A stretch of DNA of 64,000 nt from Nitrosomonas sp. Is35 (GCF_033063295.1 NZ_JAWJZH010000001.1:2108001-2172000), one strand, 5' to 3'; shown: positions 18,170 through 28,984, counted from the stretch's first letter. The notes: a model not told the origin generated them from the sequence alone. Numbers and translations: made by a program.

Positions 18170-20563
18170 GTGAACTCTCCGCCCCTCAAACACATTGAAC
18201 TACCCATCGAAGGCATGACCTGTGCCGCCTGTGCCGCGCGCATCGAGAAGAATCTGAACAAATTGCCGGGTGTCGAAGCGGCCGTCAATTTCGCCAACGA
18301 AAAAGCTCAGGTGAACTATGACGAGAATCAGGCAAATGCGGATGTGTTGATTAAGGCCATCGAGAAAGCCGGTTTTCACATTGCACCGCGCACGGTACAA
18401 CTACAACTGCACAAAATGACCTGCGCCGCCTGTGCCGGACACATCGAAAAAGCCTTGAATCAATTGCCCGGTGTCACCGCCACAGTCAATGTAGCCACTG
18501 AAACAGCCAGGGTCAGTTTCATGCCGGGCATGATGACTGCCGATCGTTTGATCGAAGCGGTCGTCAATGCGGGATATGACGCCACTGAAATCAGCGAATC
18601 CAGTCATGCCGAGGAAAAAGCGCGGCGGCTTGCCGCCTACCAGGCCGAATTGCGGTTATTCTGGATTTCAGCGGCCCTTACCTTACCGCTGGTGCTGCAA
18701 ATGGGCGCCATGTTCACCGGTCACGACATGGACATGCTGCCGCGCTGGCTGCAATGGCTCTTGGCCACACCGGTGCAATTCTGGATCGGCCGCCGCTTCT
18801 ATACCGGCGCGTGGCATTCTCTGCGAGGCGGTGGCGCCAATATGGATGTACTGGTGGCCTTGGGCACCAGTATGGCGTATTTCTTCAGCGCTGCGGTCAC
18901 CGCCTTTGCATTGGATCAGCATGTTTATTTTGAAGCCAGCGCCGCCATCATCACCCTCGTGTTGCTCGGCAAATTGATGGAAGCACGCGCCAAAGGAAAA
19001 ACTTCCGCGGCGATCGAAGCTTTGATCAGACTGCAACCCAAAACAGCCCGCATCGAACGCAATGGCGAGATTCTCGAAGTACTGGCCAGCAGCCTGCAAG
19101 TCAACGATATTTTTATCGTGCGCCCGGGTGAAAATTTGCCGGTCGATGGTGTCGTCGTTGAAGGCTCATCCAACGTCAACGAATCCATGCTGACCGGTGA
19201 AAGCTTCCCCGTCAGCAAGCAAGCCGGTGCAAAAGTGTTTGCTGCCACGCTGAATCAACAAGGTTTGCTCAAATGCCGCGCCACCAGCGTGGGTGCGCAT
19301 ACGCAGCTGGCCGCGATTATCCATCTGGTCGAGGAAGCGCAAGGTTCGAAAGCGCCCATTCAACGCATGGCGGATACAATTTCGGGAATTTTCGTTCCGG
19401 TCGTCGTGATCATCAGCGTCCTGACGCTGGGGATCACCTGGTGGCTCACGCACGAATTTGTTACCGCACTGATCAACGCCGTTGCCGTACTGGTCATCGC
19501 TTGTCCGTGCGCATTGGGACTCGCCACGCCGACCGCCATCATGGTCGGCACCGGACGCGGCGCGCAGGCCGGGGTGCTGGTGAAAAATGCAGCCGCCTTG
19601 GAACACGCCGAAAAAATTCAAACGCTGATTGTTGACAAAACCGGCACATTGACGGAAGGTCAACCGGAGGTCACCGATATTGTTCCGGCTGGATCATTGC
19701 ATGCGCAAGACTTGCTGCTCATTGCGGCTTCCCTGGAACAAGGATCCGAACACCCGCTGGCGCGGGCGGTTCTGGATCGCGCGCAGAAACAACAGCTATC
19801 GCTGCACGCCATTGAAGATTTTTCGGCCATTGCCGGCAGCGGTATCACTGCTCGCATGAATGGCATCCAGTACCTGCTCGGTTCGCCCAAATTTTTGACA
19901 CAGCACGGTGTCGCTGTGGATGAGCAACAAATTACGGCGTTGCAAGCGGAAGGAAAAACCGCTATCGGTGTGGCATCCACAGCTGGCGATATATCTCAGC
20001 TGCTCGGCTATCTAGCCATTGCGGATCGCCTGCGGGATACATCCATTAAAGCAATCAAACAACTGCAATCGATGGGTATTGAAGTGATCATGCTGACCGG
20101 CGATAACGCCGTGACCGCTGCGGCTATTGCCAAACGTACCGGCATTACGCAATACCGTGCCGAAGTTTTGCCGCAGGATAAAGCGGCTGAAGTGTTAACA
20201 ATGAAAAACAGCGGACAGTTTACCGCGATGGTGGGTGACGGTATCAACGATGCACCCGCCCTGGCTGCTGCGGATGTCAGTTTCGCCATCGGCGCCGGTT
20301 CCGATGTCGCGATTCAAGCGGCCGATATCACTCTAATACGCAATGATCTGATGAGCGTCGCCGATGCCATTTCCTTATCGCGCGCCACGCTCAAGAAAAT
20401 CCGCCAGAATTTGTTCTTTGCTTTTGTCTACAATATCCTGGGCATCCCGTTGGCGGCAATGGGCATGCTCAATCCGGTCATCGCCGGCGCCGCCATGGCC
20501 ATGAGCTCGGTATCCGTTGTCAGTAATTCATTGTTATTAAAACGCTGGCAAGCCAATCATTAA
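18170..20563 (+). CDS. copA: Copper-exporting P1B-type ATPase
   Basis: 797 residues from a GTG start. Two N-terminal heavy-metal-associated domains (GMTCAACAARIEK near residue 15 and KMTCAACAGHIEK near 82) are followed by a membrane domain with the CPC metal site (VIACPCALGLATPTAIM, about residue 445), the TGES actuator loop (MLTGESFPVSK), the phosphorylation motif DKTGTLTEG, the SEHPLARAV HP motif and GDGINDAPALAAADV. This is the P1B-1 pattern for Cu(I) and Ag(I). It exports copper from cytosol to periplasm. The copper chaperone gene follows 30 bases later. No CueR-type regulator is adjacent. Confidence 0.95.
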   Translation: MNSPPLKHIELPIEGMTCAACAARIEKNLNKLPGVEAAVNFANEKAQVNYDENQANADVLIKAIEKAGFHIAPRTVQLQLHKMTCAACAGHIEKALNQLPGVTATVNVATETARVSFMPGMMTADRLIEAVVNAGYDATEISESSHAEEKARRLAAYQAELRLFWISAALTLPLVLQMGAMFTGHDMDMLPRWLQWLLATPVQFWIGRRFYTGAWHSLRGGGANMDVLVALGTSMAYFFSAAVTAFALDQHVYFEASAAIITLVLLGKLMEARAKGKTSAAIEALIRLQPKTARIERNGEILEVLASSLQVNDIFIVRPGENLPVDGVVVEGSSNVNESMLTGESFPVSKQAGAKVFAATLNQQGLLKCRATSVGAHTQLAAIIHLVEEAQGSKAPIQRMADTISGIFVPVVVIISVLTLGITWWLTHEFVTALINAVAVLVIACPCALGLATPTAIMVGTGRGAQAGVLVKNAAALEHAEKIQTLIVDKTGTLTEGQPEVTDIVPAGSLHAQDLLLIAASLEQGSEHPLARAVLDRAQKQQLSLHAIEDFSAIAGSGITARMNGIQYLLGSPKFLTQHGVAVDEQQITALQAEGKTAIGVASTAGDISQLLGYLAIADRLRDTSIKAIKQLQSMGIEVIMLTGDNAVTAAAIAKRTGITQYRAEVLPQDKAAEVLTMKNSGQFTAMVGDGINDAPALAAADVSFAIGAGSDVAIQAADITLIRNDLMSVADAISLSRATLKKIRQNLFFAFVYNILGIPLAAMGMLNPVIAGAAMAMSSVSVVSNSLLLKRWQANH

Positions 20564-20593
20564 AAATAAAATCATTGTTAGGGAGTCGTCGTA

Positions 20594-20803
20594 ATGCAAA
20601 CCGCCACTATTAAAATAAAAGGCATGACCTGTATGGGCTGTGTCAATAGCATCAAAAATGTCCTCAAGAATGTGCCGGGAATCGCTCAATTGGAAGTTAC
20701 GCTTGATCCGGCGCAAGCCATCGTTCAATTCAATCCCGAAAACACCAGCCTGAATCAACTCAAAGAAACGATCATTGATGCCGGATTTGACGTCGTGGAT
20801 TAA
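20594..20803 (+). CDS. copZ: Copper chaperone, CopZ-like heavy-metal-associated protein
   Basis: 69 residues forming one HMA domain: KIKGMTCMGCVNSIKNVL with the MTCxxC copper site, and a beta-alpha-beta ending ETIIDAGFDVVD. AGGGAG lies 8 bases before the ATG. It binds Cu(I) in the cytosol and passes it to CopA, encoded just upstream; the pair is probably one operon. Confidence 0.92.
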   Translation: MQTATIKIKGMTCMGCVNSIKNVLKNVPGIAQLEVTLDPAQAIVQFNPENTSLNQLKETIIDAGFDVVD

Positions 20804-20859
20804 AAATAATCAATCAGCATCCTGTTGTGAATTATCAGAGATCTTTCATAAGTATTAGA

Positions 20860-20905
20860 GTTATAGTAAAATTCTTACTACTGTTATAGTAAAATTCTTA
20901 CCACT
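20860..20905. repeat. Two tandem copies of a 23-bp AT-rich unit
   Basis: GTTATAGTAAAATTCTTAC plus four bases, repeated at 20860-20882 and 20883-20905 with one base different. It lies in the 385-base gap between copZ and the GGDEF-EAL gene. The rest of that gap shows no gene. Function unknown. Confidence 0.6.
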
Positions 20906-21188
20906 GTTGTAGGGCATTTCCTCTATTTCATATTCTAAATACTTATTGCGTTATCCCAATAACTATAACAAAACGGGATTTTATGAAAGTAGTTATCGAA
21001 CCGATACGGTTTGATTCAATGGCTCCCGCTATAAACGGAACGGCGAGTATTGATGGCCCCGCTATCGTACCGGTCCTAGGCCTATTGAACGCAAACAATA
21101 CGTCCAGCTACATTGAGAATTCTGGATGTATCCCGCAAATAACGCCGGAACATTCCCGCTATCCCATCCAGTCACGGCGAATACGGCC

Positions 21189-22898
21189 ATGACACACAAA
21201 CAAGTCATCAATGATGCAGCACAAAAGATTCTGTCTTTCGTCGATCTGATTATTATTGTCACTGACGAAGAAGGCATCATTCTCGAAGCTAATCACAGTG
21301 CTTGCGAATTATTTTGCTATACCGCGGAAGAATTAACCGGCATGCCGGTACATCTCCTGTTGCCGCCGCGTTACCGCGAACGGCATGTTGATGCACTGAG
21401 ACAATTTGTCCTCGGCAGCGAAACACAGCGCCGCATGGGTCAACGCGATTCAGTCATCGGCTATCGCAAGGATGGCACGCTGATTGAGCTCGATGCGGGA
21501 ATCGCCAAATTCCATAGCGGCGGCCAATGGATATTGGTGGTCAGCATGACCGATATCACACAGCGTAAGCACCAAGTGCAGGAATTAATCCGGCAGTCGA
21601 CACACGACGCATTGACCGGTTTACCCAACCGCAAATTGATTCATGAACGGCTGAATAACGCACTGCAGCGTTCCCTGCGAAAAAAACTGAATGTCGCGTT
21701 ACTGTTTATTGATCTGGATGGTTTCAAGCTGATTAATGATACCTACGGTCACATAACCGGCGACGAGGTATTAAAAATAATCGCTGATCGTCTGCTGATT
21801 CAAATCCGCCCTGACGATACCGTGGGCAGACTATCCGGCGATGAGTTCATCGTATTATGCGAGCAAGTTGAAAAACCGGAGTTAATTGCAAATTTAGCAA
21901 CGCGCATTAATGATGCTTTGAAGGAAAACATCACCTGCCAGGATATGAGTCTATCGGTAACGGCAAGTATCGGCATTATTATCGGTCATGGCCAGCAGTA
22001 CTCAGCGGACGAAATGATGCGCTCGGCAGACACGGCCATGTACGAGATGAAACAAAAAGGCAGGGGTGGATGGCAATTCTTTAATGATCAGCTACAGAAA
22101 CAAGCGCATCAGAAAAATTCAATCGGCCAAGGATTGCGGCGAGCACTAGAACACAACGAGCTTACGGCAGTTTATCAGCCGATCATTACACCAGATACCG
22201 AGCAAATCGTCGGCGCAGAATTACTGCTGCGCTGGAATTTGAATGGAAAATCCATATCGCCGGAAATCTTCATTCCGGTTGCGGAAATGACCGGAATGGT
22301 TTTTTCCATCGGTGACTGGGTTTTTCGAGAAGGTTGCAAAGCGCAGGCGGATTGGCAACGGCGTTGGGGGGATCAAGCACCCTACGTATCCATCAATTTA
22401 TCAGCCCGGCAGCTCAACCATAAGCAATTACTCAATAATTTTTCGGCAATCCTGCAAGAAACAGGCGCCAATCCGGCTAAGATTGTGGTTGAGTTAACAG
22501 AGGCTGCGCTAATGCCGGATGTTGAATCGAATCTAGCAGTCTTTCATCGGCTGGCAGATCTCGGTTTACAAATTGCCATTGATGAATTTGGCACCGGCTA
22601 TTCTTCGTTAGCGCAATTGATTCAGCTACCCATCAACTTATTAAAAATCAGCAAGTCGTTCGTTGACGATTTGGAAAGCCAGCATGAAAAACAAGTGCTG
22701 ATTCGCACAGTTATCGGATTGGGGCATTCTTTAGGATTAAAACTGATTGTGGAGGGTGTTGAAACCGAAGCTCAACTAGCGGAGCTGAAACAGTATGGCT
22801 GCGATTTTATACAGGGTTATTTCTTTTATCTACCCATGCATGAGCAGGATTTCATTCGAGCAATGAACCATCAAGCTTCCAAAGGGGTAAAGATCTGA
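21189..22898 (+). CDS. PAS-GGDEF-EAL cyclic-di-GMP signalling protein
   Basis: About 570 residues from ATG 21189 (21126 is an alternative start). An N-terminal PAS domain (VDLIIIVTDEEGIILEANHS) ends in the QRKHQVQELIRQSTHDALTG linker. The GGDEF domain has RLSGDEFIVL, a Ser in place of the first Gly, which is tolerated in some active cyclases. The EAL domain runs from AVYQPIITPDTEQIVG: the signature is ELLLRW rather than EALxRW, NLSARQL and VELTEAALM are kept, and the DDFG metal motif is DEFGTGYSSL. The phosphodiesterase half may therefore be weak or regulatory. No membrane segment. A terminator follows at 23008. Confidence 0.9.
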   Translation: MTHKQVINDAAQKILSFVDLIIIVTDEEGIILEANHSACELFCYTAEELTGMPVHLLLPPRYRERHVDALRQFVLGSETQRRMGQRDSVIGYRKDGTLIELDAGIAKFHSGGQWILVVSMTDITQRKHQVQELIRQSTHDALTGLPNRKLIHERLNNALQRSLRKKLNVALLFIDLDGFKLINDTYGHITGDEVLKIIADRLLIQIRPDDTVGRLSGDEFIVLCEQVEKPELIANLATRINDALKENITCQDMSLSVTASIGIIIGHGQQYSADEMMRSADTAMYEMKQKGRGGWQFFNDQLQKQAHQKNSIGQGLRRALEHNELTAVYQPIITPDTEQIVGAELLLRWNLNGKSISPEIFIPVAEMTGMVFSIGDWVFREGCKAQADWQRRWGDQAPYVSINLSARQLNHKQLLNNFSAILQETGANPAKIVVELTEAALMPDVESNLAVFHRLADLGLQIAIDEFGTGYSSLAQLIQLPINLLKISKSFVDDLESQHEKQVLIRTVIGLGHSLGLKLIVEGVETEAQLAELKQYGCDFIQGYFFYLPMHEQDFIRAMNHQASKGVKI

Positions 22899-23007
22899 CA
22901 GTATGAATTCAGACTGAGGAAGTCTATATAATCAATCGCTGGTGCGGGGTAGCAATCTTACACAGATCGCTACAACACATACTCATCTCATTGCCTAAAA
23001 TAAATAA

Positions 23008-23047
23008 TACCCATCTACCGGATTCTCCGTCAGATGGGTATTTTTTT
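23008..23047 (+). terminator. Rho-independent terminator after the GGDEF-EAL gene
   Basis: A perfect 9-bp stem (TACCCATCT with AGATGGGTA), a 15-base loop and seven T. It lies 110 bases after the stop codon. Confidence 0.85.
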
Positions 23048-23148
23048 GGGAATACTTGACTGACTCTGTCCTATCTATCACTTACTGTGATGGAATAAGT
23101 TTTTTAGTAAAACTTAAACCTCAAAAGGACATTAGTGAGTATTTCAGC

Positions 23149-23256
23149 CTAGAATACGCCGTAAATGATTGCCCCGATAACGAGGAAAACAGCTGTTGAA
23201 ATGAAGAATAATCTTAAAACTTGCGCATCTGTTTCTCTTCTGTTGATTTCGGCCAT
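23149..23256 (-). CDS. 35-residue single-helix membrane peptide, unknown
   Basis: Minus strand, ATG at 23256 with AAAGGAGA 5-6 bases upstream, one of the best ribosome binding sites in the window, and a TAG stop at 23149. The product is MAEINRRETDAQVLR followed by a hydrophobic stretch LFFISTAVFLVIGAIIYGVF that reaches the C-terminus: a polar, charged N-terminal segment and one membrane helix, N-in by the positive-inside rule. It resembles in form the small accessory subunits of respiratory complexes, but I do not recognise a family. It stands alone in a 700-base gap. The remainder of the gap (23257-23616) shows no gene. Confidence 0.6.
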   Translation of the reverse strand: MAEINRRETDAQVLRLFFISTAVFLVIGAIIYGVF

Positions 23257-23616
23257 AACAATCTCCTTTGATTAAGAATTAAAACCGATCAGTGACCGGT
23301 CCCTCCGTATACGATTACAAAACTTTATAACCGTTTCACTTTATCTCTGTTCCTTAGATTCACTGTGACAGCAATCCTTTCTTTATAGAACCGAGTACAT
23401 TATTCGCAATCATCTTGCACCATTAAGATCACTGCGTGGGCAAATTCTAACTCACATTTAACAACATTGAAAGTATTGAAATTGAGTATGCCCTATTTTT
23501 ACTATAAAAATCCATGCAATCCGGCAAAATATCCCGCGCGCTATCGGCTGATTCGCCTTGTGTTTTCAGGCTATTTTCATTCCTCGAGTCAATATTCTCC
23601 GGGATAAAAATCATTT

Positions 23617-24717
23617 TCATAATGCTAAAGGTTTCACGTAACCGGTTAACTCAAGATAACCCTTTCCGGCGGGCTGATTGTCCTTAGTCAGCGTCACCGC
23701 GCCCTCCCAGTAAACCGAACCAGTGGATTGACGCGAATCCAGCTCCTGGTCATCCAGCAAAGGCGTAAGCCGCCACTCAATCTCAGCGGTACGGATATGC
23801 ATCGCAACCGGATAAACCGCCTCCGTATGCGGCGATTGCCAAGTGCGGATCGGGGTGAATTCCACTTCTTCCGGCTCAAACAATCTCATCCTACCGGATG
23901 CGTCGCGCAATGCCGCATACGCCCATACTTTACCCCCGCCTTTGCGGCGTATTTGAAAAGCCATCAACGCTGAACCATCGTCCAGATTAGCACCCGTCCA
24001 ATCCCAGCCATCCGCTTCGGGATCCAGATAAGCGGTTGACCACTCATGATCCAGCCAGGCACGGCCACTCACCGTAACCGGCTTGTTATCCCGGAAGACC
24101 GTGCCGGTCACGCTTAAATGCGGTTCGCTGTAATAATAGCTCGCCTGTTCCGGTTTCGGACCCTTGCGCGAAAAACCGTTTTGATCTTGCAGCATCGCCA
24201 TTTGTGTTGGGGTCAGTGCTAAGCGCAAACCGATATCGCTGCCTTGCATTTCCACCTGATAATGCCCATCTTCCTCGCGTACCAGCGTCCAATCATCCAG
24301 TCTCACATCGGTATTACCTTCTTTGGCATAAGCCAGATTGAAACCTTCCCGCAACGACTTTTCTTCGTGCATCAGCTTACCTGCGGCGGGATCGGATAAC
24401 GCCAAGTGCGCGATGATCAGATACTTCGCCGCGAACTGGCTGGGATTATCGTGATTCTGATCGGTTGCATAACGGAAAAAAGTAACCTGGAACCCCAATG
24501 GCTTCTTATCTTCAGTCTCCAGCCAGCCAGTGATGTACCACCATTCGATGCGAAAATCCTGGTGCGCGCCGTAATCCTGCGGAAAAATAAGTTTATAACC
24601 GGGTGTGACCGGCTTTAACCGGTCCGATTCAGCCAGCGCCCCTGTTCCCAGTAAAGCGAGAAACAGCAGCACCAAGGCGATCACAGCGCTTGCACCGCTC
24701 CAGTTGTTTTGCTTCAT
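23617..24717 (-). CDS. AttH/CrtC-type lipocalin-like secreted protein
   Basis: 366 residues from ATG 24717, chosen since it forms a TAATG overlap with the stop of the permease gene and has GGAGG upstream; a TTG at 24723 is the other option. A signal peptide (SAVIALVLLFLALLGTGALA) precedes the hydroxyneurosporene synthase/AttH fold: DFRIEWWYITGWLETEDK, FFRYATDQ, SGRAWLDHEWST and DGWDWTGANLDDGSALMAF. The family is lipocalin-like and binds hydrophobic ligands; the carotenoid hydratase activity of CrtC is only one branch. The ABC genes upstream make a periplasmic lipid or hydrophobe-handling role likely. Confidence 0.88.
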   Translation of the reverse strand: MKQNNWSGASAVIALVLLFLALLGTGALAESDRLKPVTPGYKLIFPQDYGAHQDFRIEWWYITGWLETEDKKPLGFQVTFFRYATDQNHDNPSQFAAKYLIIAHLALSDPAAGKLMHEEKSLREGFNLAYAKEGNTDVRLDDWTLVREEDGHYQVEMQGSDIGLRLALTPTQMAMLQDQNGFSRKGPKPEQASYYYSEPHLSVTGTVFRDNKPVTVSGRAWLDHEWSTAYLDPEADGWDWTGANLDDGSALMAFQIRRKGGGKVWAYAALRDASGRMRLFEPEEVEFTPIRTWQSPHTEAVYPVAMHIRTAEIEWRLTPLLDDQELDSRQSTGSVYWEGAVTLTKDNQPAGKGYLELTGYVKPLAL

Positions 24718-27253
24718 TACCAATCCTCCCGCACCGCACGTATCACTTCACCGGAAACCGCCCGCCGCCCGGCCAGCAATGCCGTCAATGCCGCTGCAAC
24801 CAGCATGATCAGCGCAATCAGCGCAAGCCAATTCCATGGCAGATGCAGCTGCATGGTCCAATGGAACGATTGCGGATTGACGATAAAAACCAGAATCAGG
24901 CTGATGCTCCACCCCAATAGAAAACCCAGCACCATGCCAAGCGCGGTCAATAAACTGCCTTCCGCCGCCAACATCACCAGAATCTGCCGGCGCATCACGC
25001 CGATATGCCGCAGCATGCCGAATTCCTTGACACGCGCCAATGTCTGTGCGGAAAAACTCGCCGCCACGCCAAGCAAACCGATCACCACCGCGACCAGTTC
25101 CAGCAAATACGTCACCGCAAAACTGCGGTCAAAAATTTCCAGGCTTAACGCGCGCATATCGCTCGATCTCGATATCTCCAGCGCGGCACCGAACGGCAAT
25201 TGACGCAATCCGGCAGTAGCCGCATCCGGGCTTGCCCCCGGTTGCAGCCATAGGGCCACGGTATTGACACCTAAATCGCCGGTTATAGCTTGATAATCCG
25301 CCAATTGCATCTGAATTGCGCCAAATTGACGGCCATAGTCGCGCCATACTCCGGCAACCAAAAATTCGCTGGACTTTGCACCAATCGGCAATGTGACTTT
25401 CTCCCCTACCCGGTAACCGTATAGGTCGACCATCGCCTCGGACACCCAGACCGGCATGACATTTTCCGGCAACGCTTCCGAAGCGATCATATCGTCCGTC
25501 AACGGCAATGTATTACGCGCATCCGCTTTATCGACAGGACGGGCGAACAGCGTGATTTCCGGCCGGTTGACATCGAGCGTCAATTGCTGGGTACGGAAAA
25601 AATCCACCCGGTCGAAACCGGGCAACCCGGCAATCGCCTTCTGCGCATCCGTTTGCAGATCGCCGCTGGCTGCGGCACGCACATATAAATCGGCCGGTAG
25701 CACGCGCCCCAGCCAATTATCGATTGAGATACGGAAACTCGTCACCATGATCGCCATCGCGACCATCAGGCTGAAACTGGCCAGGATACCGCCTAGCGCG
25801 ATGGCCGCCTGATTCGGCGCATTCGCCAGACGCGCCAATGCCAGCGTAGACACAGCGCCGCTGCGATGACGCTGCCATTTGGTCAGCACTGCTGAAAAGA
25901 ACCCTGCAGTCAAACGCGGCATTAATGCAATGCCGCCGATCAGCAGCAATACAATGGCCAGATAACCGAAAACAGGCAGCTCGAAAACCGGTGGCAATTG
26001 CGTAAACAATGTCGCAACCGACAAACAAATCAGCGCAAACCACGGCGGGGATAATTTCGCCATTGCCGTATCTTCACTGCCGGAGCGCAATGCCAATGCC
26101 GGTTTGGCCCGTGCCGCTTCCAATGCCGGGATGATGCTCCCCAGCATCGTCACGCCCAAGCCCACTGCAAAAAATATCCCGGCATCCCAGGTATCGAAAT
26201 GAATGCCCGGTTTGACACCCGGAAAGAAATCAGTGCCCAAATCGCCGCCCAGCAAACGGATCGCCAGCACCGCAACCGCATAACCCAGCGCCAATCCCAG
26301 CAACGAACCGCTCACCCCCAGAATCCCGCCTTCGGTCATGATCTGCCGCAGCAATTGCTGCCGTGTAAAACCCAGCACGCGCAGCAACGCGAATTGCTGA
26401 CGACGCCGGATGACCGACAATGCTTGTGTGGAAAAAACCAGGAAGGTGCCGGTAAACAGCGCCACCAGCGCCAGCATGTTCAAATTAATGCGGTAGGCGC
26501 GCGACATATTGGCAATCCGCTTTTCCTGATCGGCCGCTTCGGTCACCCAATACGCTTCGCCCAATTCTTCAGCCAGTTTGGCTTTAAACGCCGCGTGATT
26601 GACACCATCGCGCAGTTTCAGTTCGATGCGCGACAACACGCCAAGCTGCTGAAAGCGCCACTGCGCCGCGCCGATATCCATCACCGCAATACGCTGCCCC
26701 GCTCTGGCGCGCACCAAACCGCCCGCCACACGCAACGTAACGGCTTGCAATCCGGCATTCAATTGCAGCGCATCGCCTTGTTCAACCTGTAACCATTCCA
26801 TTGCCGCAGGTGAAAGAAAAATCGCATCGTCCGCCAACCGGTCCAGCGTTTTCCCTTCTTCAACCAATCCGAGCAGATCGGGTGAAATCCGCATCGCCCG
26901 GAACATGTCGATGCCGATGATTTTCAGTTTGTGATCGTTTCTGTTTTGCTGCTTACCGGGTATCGCCACATCGAATTCCAACACCGGATTCGCCACTGCG
27001 ACACCGTCATGCCGCGCCAGCACAGGGTATAGCGCTTCGTCAAAGAACGCTTTGCGCCCGCGCACCTGTAGATCCGATTGCCCGGACAAACTTTTGCTGG
27101 CCGCGGAAAATTCATTGAACGCCGCGGTATTGATCAGATGAATGGAAAACGCCATGGCCACGCCGATCGCGATGGCGATCAGCGCCACGATCATTTGCAC
27201 CCAATGCGCGCGCCACTCACCGAGCAATAGCCAGCGCGATAACGTCGCCGTGT

Positions 27254-27257
<4 letters not shown>
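24717..27257 (-). CDS. FtsX-like ABC transporter permease
   Basis: 846 residues with two FtsX/MacB-type membrane modules. Hydrophobic clusters lie near residues 15-40, 260-290, 310-340, 360-385, 405-450, 485-515, 715-745, 765-795 and 805-840, with two large periplasmic portions between. The order duplicates the one-helix, periplasmic domain, three-helix plan of MacB/LolC permeases. Its start overlaps the stop of the ATPase gene by ATGA, and its end overlaps the AttH-like gene by one base, so all three are co-translated. Such exporters pull lipids or lipoproteins out of the inner membrane rather than pumping through a channel. Confidence 0.9.
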
Positions 27258-27919
<662 letters not shown>

Positions 27920-28057
27920 TCGCACCGCCACCGCACAAAATTTTCATCTCACCCTCTTCGCGTAAAAATGGCACAATGCTTCAATCAGCACGCCAATCTG
28001 TGCTTAAATGTACCATGTACGGCAAATTATTTTTGATAAATACCAAAGGAGAATCTC

Positions 28058-28339
28058 ATGGCACGAGCCAGCGCACGTCATATTCTGGTAAAAACCGAAG
28101 AACAATGTAACAACCTGAAAGCCGAAATCGAAAACGGCGTCAGTTTCAGCGAAATAGCGCAGCAGCATTCGCTCTGTCCTTCCGGCAAGCAAGGCGGTGA
28201 TTTAGGCGAATTTGGCCGCGGCCAAATGGTGAAGGAATTCGATACCGTCGTGTTCAGCGCACCGGTCGGTGAAGTGCAAGGCCCGGTCAAAACACAGTTT
28301 GGCTATCATTTGGTGGAAGTGACAGAAAGAAAAGATTAA
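28058..28339 (+). CDS. ppiC: Parvulin-type peptidyl-prolyl cis-trans isomerase
   Basis: 93 residues, a single parvulin domain without signal peptide, as in E. coli PpiC. ARASARHILVKTEEQC, HSLCPSGKQGGDLGEFGRGQM, FDTVVFSAPVGEVQGPVKTQ and FGYHLVEV are the family blocks. AAAGGAGA precedes the ATG. Likely a cytosolic proline isomerase. Good confidence in family; partner proteins unknown. Confidence 0.95.
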   Translation: MARASARHILVKTEEQCNNLKAEIENGVSFSEIAQQHSLCPSGKQGGDLGEFGRGQMVKEFDTVVFSAPVGEVQGPVKTQFGYHLVEVTERKD

Positions 28340-28405
28340 ATCATTATTTTTACAATATCATTAAAAATAGAAAAATTGATTTTGTGTAACCCTTTAATCC
28401 TCCCA

Positions 28406-28984
28406 ATGATAGAAACCTCCTATTACGTCTACGCTTTAAAAGATCCGCGTTCTTCACCAGCCAAGCCTTTTTACATTGGGAAAGGAACTGGTGTAAGAGC
28501 CTATGATCACCTGATAAAACCCGATAATTCCCGGAAAGGTAAATTAATCCAAGAGATTATGGACCAAGGCGCTCAGGTTCTTGTTACGATATTGGTTGAT
28601 TCAGTCAGTGAAGCGCAATCAATTAAGCTTGAAGCTGAGTTGATATCCGCATTTGGCACAATTGATACAGGTGGTTTTCTTACAAATGTAATCATTCCTT
28701 CCGGGTTATCTGGAAAAGTGAGATCTTCTATCGTTGTACCTCACGGCGCACAAGAAAAAGCTCAAATCGGACTCTCATTATTAAAAGATGCGGTTCTCGA
28801 ATTTGCTAAAGCGAACCCATCAGGAATCTCAAATTCTGATGCTGCAAGTCTTTTAGGCCTAAAGAGTGATTATGGTGGTGGTTCGAAGGATTATCTCTCA
28901 TATAGTATTATTGGTTTACTTATGCGCGAGGGAAAACTTGCAAGAGAAGGAAACTCACGGAAACATGTCGCTAAAGTACAATAA
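28406..28984 (+). CDS. GIY-YIG domain protein with C-terminal helical domain
   Basis: 192 residues from ATG 28406; a TTG at 28376 also opens the frame. The N-terminus SYYVYALKDPRS, then FYIGKGTGVRAYDHL, is the GIY-YIG nuclease fold of the LEM-3-like branch (YVYALKDP and FYIGKG with the catalytic Arg downstream), and KLEAELISAFG contains the metal-binding Glu region. The C-terminal 90 residues (SNSDAASLLGLKSDYGGG, then YSIIGLLMREGKLAREGN) look like a winged helix. The gene is more AT-rich than its neighbours. Its stop directly abuts the next ATG. Probably a DNA endonuclease, perhaps from a defence or repair setting. Confidence 0.75.
   Translation: MIETSYYVYALKDPRSSPAKPFYIGKGTGVRAYDHLIKPDNSRKGKLIQEIMDQGAQVLVTILVDSVSEAQSIKLEAELISAFGTIDTGGFLTNVIIPSGLSGKVRSSIVVPHGAQEKAQIGLSLLKDAVLEFAKANPSGISNSDAASLLGLKSDYGGGSKDYLSYSIIGLLMREGKLAREGNSRKHVAKVQ

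Noticed and set aside
20983-21192. 70-codon frame before the GGDEF-EAL gene
   Set aside because: Overlaps the true gene start, has no ribosome binding site and no family resemblance.
26199-26792. 197-codon plus-strand frame within the FtsX permease gene
   Set aside because: Antisense, Gln/His-rich shadow of hydrophobic codons; no start signal.
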